Of a stretch of DNA of 64,000 nucleotides, positions 40,640 to 52,349 are shown one piece after another. The notes under the pieces are model-generated. The model was not told the DNA's origin. It saw nothing but the letters and a program-made list of their open reading frames with translations, and did not search any database. The position numbers and the translations under genes are program-made. Position 1 is the first letter of the stretch. Each line of letters begins with the position of its first letter. The stretch is from assembly GCA_943735955.1 (NCBI GenBank), contig OX030961.1, forward strand, positions 5,185,420 through 5,249,419. Direction: 5' to 3'. Source of the DNA: Piscicola geometra (Eukaryota > Annelida > Clitellata > Hirudinida > Piscicolidae).

Positions 40640-42303
40640 TCTTGTATTATAGTCGAATTTATATTTTAAAGACAACTTACTTAAATTGTTTCCAATTCTG
40701 TAAACTAGCCTGCAGATGGTTAGAAGCTGCTTTACAAGGAAGTCACCGTCTTTCTGAAGTACTTCCGTGTCATTGCATGGTCATGCCACGGAGACTTTCT
40801 AGGTTTCATCTCCTAAATTGTTTTTCGGATTTCGTCCAGCGAGAAGGCCGTGGTTTTGTTGAAACTATTGTCCATGGATGGTGTAGGCGAGTTTGAGAGA
40901 CCAGCATGAGTGTTGACGTTGTTGAGCAGCGTTGAAAAGTTTTTTTTTCAGCCTTCAAGTAGCTCCTCTTTTCCCATCGGAAGTGAACCATCCAACAGCC
41001 GCACTTTTGACGGATCGGTTTTGTTCTCATCTCCTGCCATCGAGTTTACTATTTTCTAAGTGGTTCCGTATTCACGTCGTTGGTCGGCGTTCTCGAGGGC
41101 AATGAGTTGCTCGTTGAGATGAGCTTGTTGATCGTTGTCAAAGGCGGTTGATACGCGGGACTGCAGCAAGTTCCACTGCTCTTTATGGGTTAACTGTCAC
41201 GTCCTCCTGTACTTTTTGCTGGCCATGTTGCATTCGTCCAAGAGAGCGAGTGTTGAAGGGGACACCCAATGAGTCTTTTGTCTGCTTCTTCAGAATATTT
41301 TCGCTTGCATAACGCAGTGCCTCGTCCAGTGTGTCTGTCTTCAGCTGGATTTCGTTAGCGCAGATTAATGTTTCTTCATTCAAGAGGTCGGAGAATCGAT
41401 TCTGAAGTGTCATGTCAAAGCTACGCCTCGTTTCTTGAACCTCTAGCTTGCTCCTTTTCTACTTGCACCTTCCGTTTGGTTGCTCGCAGGCAAAGTCGAA
41501 ATTGAGCACTAACTACCTCATGATCGGAGCCGATGTTTATAGTGTTCTAGGCTCGACAGCTGGTGATAGATTTCCACAACTTGGTGGTGATTGCAATGTG
41601 GTCTATCTGCTGATTGTCGCCCTTAGACCCAGTGTAGATCACAAGTCGGGACTTTCTATTCTTGAAGGGCGAGTGTGCTAGTCTTAGGTTTTACGTTTCG
41701 CATAACTGAACAAGTCGGTTGCCATTGTCATTGGTTTCATCATAGAAGCAGTCCGGGCCTACAATTCTTGGATTTGTCTCGTGTCCGTCAGCTCCAATGC
41801 GCGCGTTGAAGTCCTCAGCTAACATGGTAACCGTGTGTGCGGGTATGCGGTTAACTAACTCTCGCAGTTCATCGTAGAAGTTGTTTTTTTCTATAAAGAG
41901 TGAGGGCTCAGTAGGTGCGTATGCAGAGACAATGCAAAGTCTCGGGTTTCCTTCCAGGTGTAAAGCAATTATTCTTTTTGACTTTCTCTCTACAGAAAAA
42001 ACTAATGGTGCAATTCTATTACTGTAGAGTACAACGACTGCATAGCATTCGGTGGAGGAGTTTGTGTGCGCTAAAGTCCAGGCACCCGACTTATTGTGAC
42101 TAACCGTTTCAGAGGTTTTAAATCGATGCTCTTGGATAGCGAGGATGTCGATGTTATACTCCTCGCAGCCAGCTATGATTTGTTGCAGCTTTTGGCGTTG
42201 TGTTGTGTCAGCCAAGGTCTTCACGTTGTAGATGGCAAAAGTGAATTTTCGGCTAGCAGGTTGTACTAGCTTACGTGGTACTAGTTGCAGGTTCTTTATC
42301 AAA
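40640..42303 (-). mobile_element. RTE-type LINE remnant (endonuclease and N-terminal RT region)
   Basis: An open stretch at 42302-41691 encodes an APE-type endonuclease: FAIYNVKTLAD, DILAIQEHRF, CIVSAYAPTE, AEDFNARIGADG and, beyond a stop, YTGSKGDNQQIDHIAI. RTE-like linker pieces continue to 40640 (LQNRFSDLLNEE, LDEALRYASENILKKQ, EQLIALENADQRREYG, DGDFLVKQLLTICRLVY). The GDFNA motif reads EDFNA. Many stops and frameshifts; the palm of the polymerase is absent. Confidence 0.82.
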
Positions 42304-42324
42304 ACCTGACCTGATCCACAGTCA

Positions 42325-42535
42325 AACTAAACCCTGACAAATTTGAACTCATCTGTTTCAATAAAAATCAAAATCTTTACTATTCCTTCCTTCTTTAGTT
42401 TTGCCTTCCCCTTTCTCATTATCTCTAAACCCTTCATCTTCTATACAAATCCTTGGTTTTATCTTCGATTCTCACCTGTTTTTAGCTCCTCAAATTCTAT
42501 CTGTTTCTGAAGCTTGTTATTTCCACATTCGTCGT
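42325..42535 (+). mobile_element. L2 fragment, duplicate of part of 34940-35170
   Basis: Encodes LNPDKFELICFN and LGFIFDSHLF-like pieces. It then joins the same TTATGACGGC sequence as the copy at 35296, after a shorter stretch of LINE. Confidence 0.8.
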
Positions 42536-42861
42536 ATAATAATTATGATTATTATGACGGCTATTTAATTCTTCGTAACTTATTCTTTTTCACGAAAAAA
42601 TATGTTATTACTTCATAAAAGTTGAAAACTTATAATACAAATTAAATTAAAATTGAAATACTAAAATGGTCAACGAACATGCCACTTACCCGTTTGTTCG
42701 GAGTATGAACCTATACCAACGTGAGTCGCAAAGACCATACCATTTCTATAGACACCAACAACAACAACAACGCTACCGCATACCCACAACCTCCACGCGG
42801 TGCGGTGGGGGGCGCTTGCGTCTCAAATGTGGGTACTTTCGGCCACCCTTTTAGGACAGAC

Positions 42862-45357
42862 GGTTGTTCTCGCTTGGAGACCCCCGCCTTCATACAAACA
42901 TAAACTCATACATTTATAAGTAGTTTGATTGGCCCAGCGTTAATATATGCATGACTTTGATTGGTCACTACTTGTGTAAAAACATGACTAAAACATATAT
43001 TACGCAGCTTTAAGATTAACATTTTATAGCTAACGGCACTGTTTATTTACTAATATCAGCTGATGTATGTAAGACATGAAAATAATGATAAATAAAGGCG
43101 GCCATATTTTTTAAAATCTTTCGGCAACTATTTGATACGAGGTATATCGTAAAATGAACAAGAATTATGGCTTATTTACTTCTAGAATATTATTATGACC
43201 TGAATGAAAAAGATAGAAACAATCAAAGTCGAAAAAATGTCATCGAAATGATTTATTGCTCTAATTTGCAGCATATCCTTTGCAGCTTTAACAAATTCAA
43301 ATCTGTTCATATGTCGTTTAAAAATTAAGTTTTTACCACTTTATTAAACTCGATATGTTAAAAATGTGAAAATATTATGTGAAATTGTTCACTAAAAAAA
43401 TGTTGGCATCATATTGGTCAGAGGACAAAAAGTCATCAGGATGTTTTACTAATAATACGTGGGTAAATGTTTCATAATTTTAAAGTATTTTCTTTTTCTT
43501 ATCAGCAGTTAGAATATTTCTTCTTGGAAAGTTCTGACATGTTTTATTTTAAATCTTATTTTTATCAATGTCAGCTACCATGATACAAAATAGGTGGTTA
43601 AATTAAGTTGATAATGGGTTTGAAAATATTATAGAACAGTATCATAATGTTGAAAAAAAAGACCTATTTCACTTTTAGTGGGCAAGTCACTTCAAAACCC
43701 AACAGGTCATAGGCTGCTCCATTCTCTTGACTGATCTCTTGCTTCTGCTGGTGCACATGGAATGTGCTTGGTTTTCTTTAGCTCAAATCCCTTCTAGCCC
43801 TTTGTATTTTGTTGTTGTTGAATGAGTGAGAATGAATAAGCCTTATTCAATAAGGAAGGAACATACTTTCTCAGTGGGATGGTTTTCGAGAATAAAAACA
43901 ATTGATGCACTATCTTTTACGTGAAATACTTAATAATAGGTTTTTATTACCTTCAGTTAAGTTTAAACTTTTAAAAATTAAGTTTTCACCACTTTATTAA
44001 ACTCAAAATGTTAAAGACAAAAATGTAAAAATATTATGTGAACCGTAAAATTAGAATATTATTCAAGGGCAAATTTGCTAATATCGTTTAAAATGGTGAA
44101 AAATAAGTTATTATTTTTGATCTTGTGCTTCCACAAGAACTCTACTAAATAATTGTCGATATGGGTTCTCGCAACCCCCTTTTCCAGCTTTTTCTGCTGC
44201 TTCAGCTGCCCCCATAGACTTTCAACCGTCTGGGTTTGAGCTGCTGTGACGGGGTCAACAAAGTTGGTGCTGTGGTTGACAGTGAGATGAGTGTAGGACA
44301 TTCCTAGTAGCCCTTCAATTCCCTGATATGATTTCCACATATCAGAGAGGATAATTGAACCTGGAGCGATGCAGGCCTCAATCGTCTCCAGCAAGGTGGT
44401 GGCCGTTCGATCAGGCACTGCATACATGAAGGCCTCTTTCGTTGACCTGCAGATCCCTCGAATATCCACTGCTGAGGAAGAACCCGCCCTTTGTGGTTCT
44501 TACGTCGAGCAAAGAGCGTCTCATCGATCTCGACATGAAGACCGGGCCCGCCGACAATTGTTGGTGTAGTCAGTAGTCGCCAGGCACAGACTTCGCGAAG
44601 ATTTCTTCTCCAGTCAGCAGCAGTGCAGTGGTTTATGCCTATTTCTTCTTTGCAGAATTTCGTTGTGAGCTGGTTTATAGACCAGCAGTAAATTAATTTT
44701 ATTATTACTTTAAATTCTAACCTAGTCTTTTCTAACCAGGTTCCTTTTCGGATGCTTATCTCTTTATTGCATTCTTTTTTTCGACACCTCAAGACACCTT
44801 ATGAAACTGAGAGGATCATCTGGTGGCTTTTATCACACAAACGTTCTTGATGAAGAATTCCTTGATTTTGCAGAAAAGCAACTGACATCTCTTTGTCGTA
44901 AGAGTCAATAATAGCAAGATTCATTTTCAGTCAAATTCGTGAGTCAGCAGAAGTTTGGAAATAGCTGTCTAGTAAAAAAACGGTAATGCTAACAGGCAAA
45001 ATAGAATATTTCAAATTTATAATATATTTTTTATCATATTACTAGTAAAACATTTTAATAAATTAAAAAATATTATGTGAAATTTTTCAATAAAAAAGTT
45101 GTTGCATAATATTGTTCAGAGCACTAAATTTCATAGGCAAAATTTAAATTATTTTATTTTGCCTATTAGCATTACCATACAGCTATTTAAACATTGGCAA
45201 CTTGTCTTCAATAATTGTTATGGATGTGTTCTTGTGTGTATGTGCATTTTATGTTTGGTGGACCAATCAAATGCATGCATACTAATCAACGCTGGGCCAA
45301 TCAAAATATATGAGTATATGTTTGTATGAAGGCGGGGGTCTCCAAGCGAGAACATCC
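42862..45357 (-). mobile_element. Merlin-type DNA transposon, longest copy (3)
   Basis: A 2496-bp element with inverted ends GGTTGTTCTCGCTTGGAGAC...TTCATACAAACATA and its complement. The flanks GGACAGAC and GGGAAGAC match at 6 of 8 positions, fitting an old target duplication. The outer parts match copies 1 and 2, in the opposite orientation. The extra ~1 kb holds the transposase. Confidence 0.9.
44059..44792 (-). pseudogene. Merlin (ISXO2-like DDE) transposase with one frameshift
   Basis: Two overlapping open frames on the minus strand. The first (44792-~44466) has a zinc-ribbon-like N terminus (MRCRKKECNKEISIRKGTW) and VEIDETLFARRK with the first catalytic Asp. The second (~44466-44059) continues with GICRSTKEAFMYAV, IILSDMWKSYQG (second Asp), THLTVNHSTNFVDP and TQTVESLWGQLK (Glu). 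Joining them needs one base at TTCGAGGGATC (~44466). The DDE residues are otherwise intact, so loss of activity may be recent. Confidence 0.88.
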
Positions 45358-46941
45358 GGGAAGACTCTGCAAGACAGCCCAGAAGACAACAAACTCATCT
45401 CTGGACAGACTGCCCAGCCCTGGAACAAGGGCTGGGAGAAAACACAAGAGAACTGACTCAAGAGCCTGGCAGGGCAGCGCAGCTGGTCGAGACTATCCTC
45501 CTCAGACTGCTGAACAACACAACAAAATACAAGAACAACAACAACAATGATACTAAAATATTTATTATCAACCCCAACAACAACAACAGTTCTCTTGTGA
45601 ACACAAGAGAACTGACTCAAGAGCCTGGCAGGGCAGCGCAGCTGGTTGAGACTATTCTCTCCAGACTGCTGAACAACACAACGAAATAAAACAACAAAAA
45701 CAACAATATCGTCCAATATATCAGCAACCATATCAACCTCAACATCAACCAACTTATCAAAATCCTGGACTTCAACATAACACATACAACTATGTGCAAG
45801 TACAATACGGACAACCATATAACCCACCTTACCAACCACTATATGAATAACATCTATTCATACCACAATTGCAATAACAACAGCTATACGTACAACCACC
45901 TTACCAACCACTATATGAACCACCACCACAATTGCAACAACAACAGCTAGACGTACAACCACCTCCTCCATTCTTACAACAACAAGGATCAATTGAACAA
46001 CAACAACAATTTATTTCTCCCCAACCACAAAAAAAATATCAAGCCATAAATCAGATAGTTAGCAATAACATCACCACACGTAAATTACGAGCTGGTTTTC
46101 ACCGGATTAATAACTCCTCTAAACACTCGAACCTAATGAGTTATGAAAAAGCTTTACGAAAAATGCACTAATGAACGTAACAATATAGAAAATCTTAAGT
46201 TTCTTGAGCCTTTAAAGAAAAAGCGACCACATTATTATGTCTATTGAATTAGTTTGTCAAACTCAAATTAGTAAATCTAATGTGATAAAGTTAAATTATA
46301 AAAAGGATAATTTTGAAAATATAAAACAAGAAATGAATATCGATTCGGATATACTATTAGAAAATATAGATATAAATGATCAGTTTGAATTATCAATGAA
46401 TAAACTAAATAATGTCATAAATAAAAATACACCGTTAAAGACAAAAAAAGAGAGATTATACATTACCCCACTGAGTGAAGATGCAAGAAGAACTTCAAGG
46501 AAAATCATAGACAATTGGGATGTTATATAGAGAGAAAAAACAATAACAATATACTAAATACCACGAAACAAAGCTAAAATAGCAATTATAATAGATCGAA
46601 AAAAGCAAGAGCGTGTAATTGCACTAAATTAACCCAAAGAATTTTTTTGTTTAAATCAATTGCAAAAGAAAGACTCGGAGTTGCATCACATGTATGGCGG
46701 TTTACCAACTAAGCGAACCCACTTGCCCAATTATGGCAATAAGAAGAATTTCTTTCTGAGGTTTTCCTCGATGAAGGGTTGTTGCCGAAAATCTTCGTCG
46801 CCCTTGATCCCCTTGATATCCTCGTGCTTTTTGGTGATCTGAATGGTGGAGGAAGAGAAGGGAGGGGTGAAAAAGGTAACGGGAGGGAGATTCTGTTTGT
46901 TCCATCTCCCGTAAAGTATTCATCCCATCTCATCCCTATCT

Positions 46942-46943
<2 letters not shown>

Positions 46944-47019
<76 letters not shown>

Positions 47020-47064
47020 ACACACACACACATACACACACACACATATATACACACACACACA
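46944..47064. repeat. (CA)n microsatellite in caspase intron 7
   Basis: About 120 bp of CA repeat directly next to the donor of the seventh caspase exon (GAG|GTTTGTGTGTG on the minus strand). Confidence 0.95.
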
Positions 47065-47346
47065 AACCTCATCTGTGATATCTATCACGTCCAAGAAGTG
47101 ACAGTGTTTAGAAACAGTGTGGCACAAGATGCGGATGGTGGGGGTGCCTCTATCCGGGTCTCTGAGAGATGATTTGCCTGTGATGGCGTTGAGAGATAAT
47201 GGAAAAGGAGAAGGTGGAGTGGAGAGATGGTGGAGGGAAAGTAATGGTAGATGGGGAAAGGAAACAGGTAATGGTTGGAGAATATTGAAAAAAAGAGGTG
47301 GGAGAGAGGGGAAGGTATGATGGATAGATGAGAGATGAACTATTGT

Positions 47347-48675
47347 GAAAAATAATAATAATAATAATAAAATTCATTTATATAGCGCTAAGGAACGTAA
47401 CAGAAGCGCTCTTTGTCAGGTACTTAGTGGAATAATAATAATAATAGATAAAAAACAAATAAATAAAAAAATTTAAAAAATCATGAAATAAATGACTGAG
47501 TAAATGACTACAAATGAATGACTAAGTGAATAAGTCAATGAAATAAAAGAAAATGAGAGAAAAGACGATTAATTAAATGCTAGTTGAAAGTAATGAGTTT
47601 TTAATTTTTTCTTTAATATTGATAGGGATGTTCTGTTTCTAATGTGTGGTGGTAGGCTGTTCCAGATTGATGGTGATGAGTGGCGGAATGCACGGTTGGC
47701 TATGTTGGTTCTAACAGGAGCTTTAAGTAATGTCGTAGTGGATGATGAACGAAGATGTTTATTGCTGCTTTTGATGGTGAGTATGTTTCTGAGATAAGAA
47801 GGCTGAGATGTTGTAAGTGTTTTAAAAGTGATGGTGGCAATTTTGAAGGGAATGCGAAATTTTACCGGAAGCCAGTGTAGACTTTTTAAATTTTTGGATG
47901 AACTGGTATGTTGAATAGGTGTTAAATGTTTAAGGCGATTCGAGCGCCCTTGTTCATGATTCGTTGGAGTCAAATTTCTTGTTGTTGGGGAATGTTGTAT
48001 AGTGTACTATGACAATAGTCTAACCTCGATATTACTAAGCATCTGATGAGTGATGAAGCTATAGTTGTTGATAGGAATGGTCTGATATGTTTGATTGCTT
48101 TAAGATGATAATTACATGATTGAGTTATTAAGGTGATGTGATTATTAAAGTTTAGCTTTGAGTCAAGTGTGATGCCAAGTGTTTTTAGATGTGTGTTGAT
48201 TGTGGTAGGTGTATCCTTGTCAATGGAAATTGATTGTAAATTATTGAATGATTTTAGTTGTTGTGGAGTACCGAGTTTGATGATCTCTGTTTTTGTAGGA
48301 TTTAATTGAAGATTGTTATGAAGGAACCATGATTCTAGAGATGATATACATGAAATTAATTTTGCAATGTCAGGTGATAGATTTTTGGGATTCACGGAGT
48401 AGAAGAGCTGAGTATCGTTAGCGTATTGGTGAAAGGGCATGTTAAATTCTTGAAATATGTGACTGACAGGAGATATGTATGTGGTGAAAAGTAATGGGCC
48501 TAAAACAGAGCCTTGGGGAACACCATGTTCTAGGTTGACAGTGGAAGAGAAATGATTGGCCATCTTGACATATTGAGAGCGATTGCCCAGATAGGATTTT
48601 AACCAGGATAGAGCAGTGCCATTAATGCTGAAATCACGGTTGAGTCTGTCAATAAGGATTGAGTGGGTGAACATC
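47347..48675 (-). mobile_element. 5'-truncated L2-type LINE in caspase intron 6
   Basis: Reads SILIDRLNRDFSINGTAL, then LNHGVPQGSVLG-like, MPFHQYANDTQLFYSV (YAND at the catalytic site), LNPTKTEIIKLG, LGITLDSKLNFNNHI and VISRLDYCHSTLYNIP. A frame change is followed by LHWLPVKFRIPFKI, WNSLPPHIRNRTSLS and LKTHYFQLAFN. The 3' end has the AGCGCTATATAAATG motif and a (TTA)n tail. Host sequence ...GATGTTCA | CAATAGTTC continues on both sides. Confidence 0.92.
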
Positions 48676-49287
48676 ACTAACCAGGTTGGCATGAAATCAT
48701 GAGGAGGGTGTCCTCCATGGGGTCCACGTCTGGTGAGGCGCCTTTGGGTGGAAAAGATTCCTCATGACCAGCGTTGGTCTTCTGGTTAGTTTTTATCTCT
48801 GTTAGGGAGATTGATGGGTGGATGGAGGTGGATGGGAAGTCATGGAGACTGTGTTGAATGCTTGCCCACTTAGCAATCTAGGCTTTCAACTCTTTTTTTA
48901 TTCATTCACCTACATTTTATCCTCCAAACTCTCTAGCTACAATTTCCATTGCCCTAATTCATCCAACCATCCTTCATTCACCTCCCTCCCTTTAACCACC
49001 ATCCTCTCACCAACCGTTCTGACATGCCACCACAATCAACCACTTGAGTTTGTTTTTCAGGTAGGCACACTTAGCGAATAGCTCCACTATCGCTTTGATC
49101 TCGATCTGGTTACTGCCATCCCTCGAGCCGTCTGTCCCACACACGTGACCCTTGGTGCCATGACTCATGATCACCAATACATAAGACGCCATGTCCTTGT
49201 ACTGACTACTGAGTGTGTCTTTCTCATCAGCATTGATCTGATCTGATGGGTATTAATCCTTGTGATTATATATATTCTAGAACTTCA

Positions 49288-49298
49288 TCATCATCCTT

Positions 49299-49358
<60 letters not shown>

Positions 49359-49390
49359 TTCATCATCATCATCATCATTATCATCATCAC
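49288..49390. repeat. (ATC)n coding repeat (poly-Asp) in caspase exon 5
   Basis: About 100 bp of ATC repeat, read as GAT on the minus strand, giving a long Asp tract between ELWQFLE and the catalytic His segment. The copy at 35538 has a shorter tract at the same place. Confidence 0.92.
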
Positions 49391-49499
49391 AATTTCCACC
49401 ATCTGGAAAACCGTTGAAGCGGTTGAGGTTGCAACATTCTGTCTCCAAGAACTGCCATAGTTCCTGTAACAAGTATTAGTTTCAGCAACCTTCCACCCC

Positions 49500-49985
49500 T
49501 TCCTTCCGCACTCTCCTTTCACCATCCCTTCTTTCAACCCTCTTCTCCCAACCAGTCTTTTTTTCATCTCAAATTCCACCTACCTCTTCTTTCCCCTTTT
49601 TCATCCCACTTATCCACACACCTCTCTTTACACCCATGCTTTCTTTTTCGACAACTCGTTTTTTTCGAACATTCTCTTTTTCCCTTCAACCAATGCATCC
49701 AACCTTCTTTGACCATGCTCATCCAACCCTTCTTATCTCCCAATCCACTCAACCCACGAACCCTCTATCTTTTCAAACCAATAATTTTCTATCCACTCGA
49801 CCCACCTACCTTTTTAACCCCTATCTACTTTTTCCACTCATTTCTTTTTTTTCTCACTTCCTCTTTCCCTTATCCAGCCACCCACCTCCCTATGCTTTTA
49901 CCCTCTCTCAACCCCCTCTTTCCTAACCCTTGCTACCTCTCTTCACTCCTCCTTTCCTTCACCCACCCTCTCCTGCCCACCCCTC
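49500..49985. other. Pyrimidine-rich caspase intron 4
   Basis: About 480 bp very poor in purines on the plus strand, lying in the intron between caspase exons 4 and 5. No gene seen. Confidence 0.6.
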
Positions 49986-50080
49986 TCACAGCTGCCTTCA
50001 GGTCCGTTTCAACGTGCACACTGAAGTGCAGTGGTTCGAACGTCGCCTTCAACAACTCCACGTCCTTTGGTGACCCTGTT

Positions 50081-50107
50081 CATCATCATCATCATCCTCA
50101 TCATTAG

Positions 50108-50148
<41 letters not shown>

Positions 50149-50186
50149 CCACCATCATCATCATCATCACTACCATCCTTATCAGT

Positions 50187-50226
<40 letters not shown>

Positions 50227-50296
50227 CCACCATCATCATCATCATCATCATCATCATCACTACCATCCTTATCATCATCAACATCATCATCATCAC
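50081..50296. repeat. (CAT)n microsatellite in caspase intron 3
   Basis: About 210 bp of ATC/CAT repeat fills the whole intron between exons 3 (ending 50299) and 4 (starting 50075). Confidence 0.92.
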
Positions 50297-51354
50297 ACCA
50301 CGACGGAGTTTCAGCTCGTAGAATAGGTTGTTGTTGATGATGACCATTCTTGCCAACCTCCCACCACTCCTCTGTTCAAGAGTCATGCGGTAGATGTTCT
50401 GTGGATTTGTGGTGGTTGTAGGATGGGTGGTGATGCTGATGATGATGTTGACGATATGGATGATGATGATGATTATGTTCATGGTGGTCATGATCATGAT
50501 TAGGCTCATGGTGGTAATAAAGATGATAGTGATGATGGTGGTAATAATGATAATTACGATTATGAGGTTGATGATAATGATAATTATGGTGGAGAGAGGT
50601 GATGGGGGAAAAGAAGAACCTCGTCAGTGGTAAGTTTCATCAATTCAGCTTCTGTTAACTTGATAATCTTCACCTTGTCAGGCGTAAAGTTTTCTGTAAA
50701 ATACTCAACTGTTTAGTCATTGTGTCAATAACCAATTATCTTTTAACTATAAATTTTCAACCATCAAACCAATTAGACACTCAGTGAATTATCCATTAAT
50801 AATCAAATTAAAAAATGAGGCACTTAGAAAATAATATTAAAAGGGAATTGAGTATTCTAATCCTGGCTACCCAATAATTGACCAATTTAATTGGTGCTAC
50901 TCACCCCAGCTGTCTGAATTCTGGTCGATTTCAGTTTTTGACTCCTTCATCTTGTCCATTCTCAAAGTTTAACCTTTTTTCAATTAATGTATTTTAATTA
51001 GCATAATTAAGGTATTAAGGCACATAAGGGAGAACAGAGCAAGATGCCCATGTTTTTGAAAAATATAAAAAATTAAAAATTCAAAAATAATATATTCGAA
51101 AACATACATATATTAGTTTTTATTTAAATTTGTTTTTAAAAAGTAACATTTTGATAGACTTATAAATGTAACAAAAAACCCAAATCGAAAATTTTATTCA
51201 CCAATATTTTCCAGAATTTAATAAAAATTAAGTAAGTTGTCTTTAAAATATTAATTCGACTATAATACAAGAGTTATTAAAACTTGATAACTGTTTTAAA
51301 AGCGATAAATGCAATTTAAACACACACAAAATAACAGATGGGCACAGAGTACCT

Positions 51355-51447
51355 AACACACACACACACACACACACATGCGCGCGCGCACACACACGCG
51401 CACACAAATACACACACGCACACACACAGACACACACACACACACAA
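51355..51447. repeat. (CA)n microsatellite
   Basis: CA repeat with CG interruptions, upstream of the caspase gene start. Confidence 0.9.
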
Positions 51448-51679
51448 GATGAGCTGGTTAACGATTTATGTCGTTTTTTATTTTATTTTTAAATACAACA
51501 AAGTTTTTTTTCCTGAACTGTTTGAGCATTCATTTATTGTAATAAATATATCAAAATTTAATTTAAAAAATGAATATAACTGGAAATTTTGGCATAGTTT
51601 ACTGATTGGTGCTTAGCCCTCCAAGTACTAAAGTTCAAGTGCTGATAAGCCAATGGTAAGAGCCACCGTTGAGAGTTCA

Positions 51680-52200
51680 AAAATAGGAATAAAAGTGGGA
51701 CGAATATGAAGAGATAAAAATCTAGTGTGATGGAGAGGATTGTGAGACATGGCAGGTTCTAATAGTGAAAATGGAGAGAGTGAAGAATGATAAGAATTTT
51801 TTTTGGTGTGGGTGTGGTGAAGATGATTGAGGATGTGAAGAGAGAAACTGTGAAGTTGAAAAAAAAGTGGTTTAAGCGGAAAGAAGAGTAAGAAGTTTGG
51901 AACTGGAAGGAAAAGAATGTAAAAAGAATAATGAGAAAAAAAGAAAGTATGCAGATGTATTGATAAAAAATTTGAGGAAGGAAGTGAAAAAGTACATAAA
52001 GAAACAGAGAACCCAGGTAGAAGAGAAGCTGTGAACGAACCTGGTGAAAGAGGTGAAGACGGAGGTGGTGAGAAGTCTGAAGGAGGAGACTATGAAGAAT
52101 AATGTTCGGGTTGAAAATAGAAGGAGGGGGTGGATGATGTCAAGGTCAAAGAGATAATCATTCCTGAGTCATTGCTCAGGAGGCAATAGAACCAGTATAA
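51680..52200. other. Purine-rich stretch
   Basis: A 500-bp run strongly biased to A and G on the plus strand, resembling the inverted caspase intron 4. No coding support. It precedes the inverted conserved flank. Confidence 0.5.
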
Positions 52201-52229
52201 GTGGAAAGAATGTGATGGAAAGAAGTGGG

Positions 52230-52345
52230 TGGAGCTAAAGATTCAGACATATACAAGCAAAATTATAATAATATCTGACAAACCAAAATACGTCAATGAA
52301 AAAATAAATTTCTATTGGTTGTTATGAATAGTAATATATTACAAA
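52230..52345 (-). repeat. Conserved flank of the 19-bp arrays, copy C
   Basis: The reverse complement matches 36780 and 39406: GTGGAGCTAAAGATTCAGAC, TATAATAATATCTGAC, GGTTGTTATGAATAGTA and ACAAATTGTACA. Confidence 0.82.
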
Positions 52346-52349
52346 TTGT

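Larger units (their letters stand above)
42666..46530 (+). pseudogene. Q/P/Y-rich gene of unknown family, interrupted by Merlin and broken
   Basis: Begins MVNEHATYPFVRSMNLYQRE, then FYRHQQQQQRYRIPTT. Merlin interrupts at 42862-45357. After it come two ~90-bp direct repeats (45442-45531 and 45601-45690, encoding LTQEPGRAAQLVETI) and a Gln/Tyr/Pro-rich stretch (QQYRPIYQQPYQPQHQPTYQ) ending in a stop at 45848. A partly duplicated segment follows (LYEPPPQLQQQQLDVQPPPP), then QAINQIVSNNITTRKLRAGF. A frame change leads to a Lys/Asn/Asp-rich tail to 46530. I recognise no domain. It may be a low-complexity host gene or part of another mobile element. Confidence 0.4.
46731..50959 (-). pseudogene. Short-prodomain caspase (copy III), eight exons with a lesion in exon 5
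   Basis: Cysteine protease of apoptosis. Exons: 50959-50905, 50693-50620, 50398-50299, 50075-49990, 49463-49015, 48798-48682, 47177-47068 and 46838-46731. Splice phases agree throughout. About 43 residues precede NIYRMTLEQ. LARMVIINNNLF and RRGSPKDVELLKATFEPL follow. Exon 5 has ELWQFLETE, a poly-Asp tract from a GAT repeat, YVLVIMSHGTKGHVCGTDG (catalytic His) and VVACQN (catalytic Cys; Gln of QAC is Val). Exon 6 ends EDTLLMISCQPG. Exon 7 has LRDPDRGTPTIRILCHT. Exon 8 ends QQPFIEENLRKKFFLLP. Exon 5 has a TAA and a +1 insertion (~49250) after the Asp tract, so the plain reading is broken. A 46-nt GT-AG excision there would restore frame but is unproven. A truncated L2 lies in intron 6. Confidence 0.82.

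Noticed and set aside
41448..42103. Plus-strand open frames over the RTE remnant
   Set aside because: The minus strand encodes the APE endonuclease motifs; plus-strand frames are shadows.
51610..51690. tRNA-like SINE near the purine-rich stretch
   Set aside because: A-box-like AAGCCAATGG is present but the B box is too degenerate to call.
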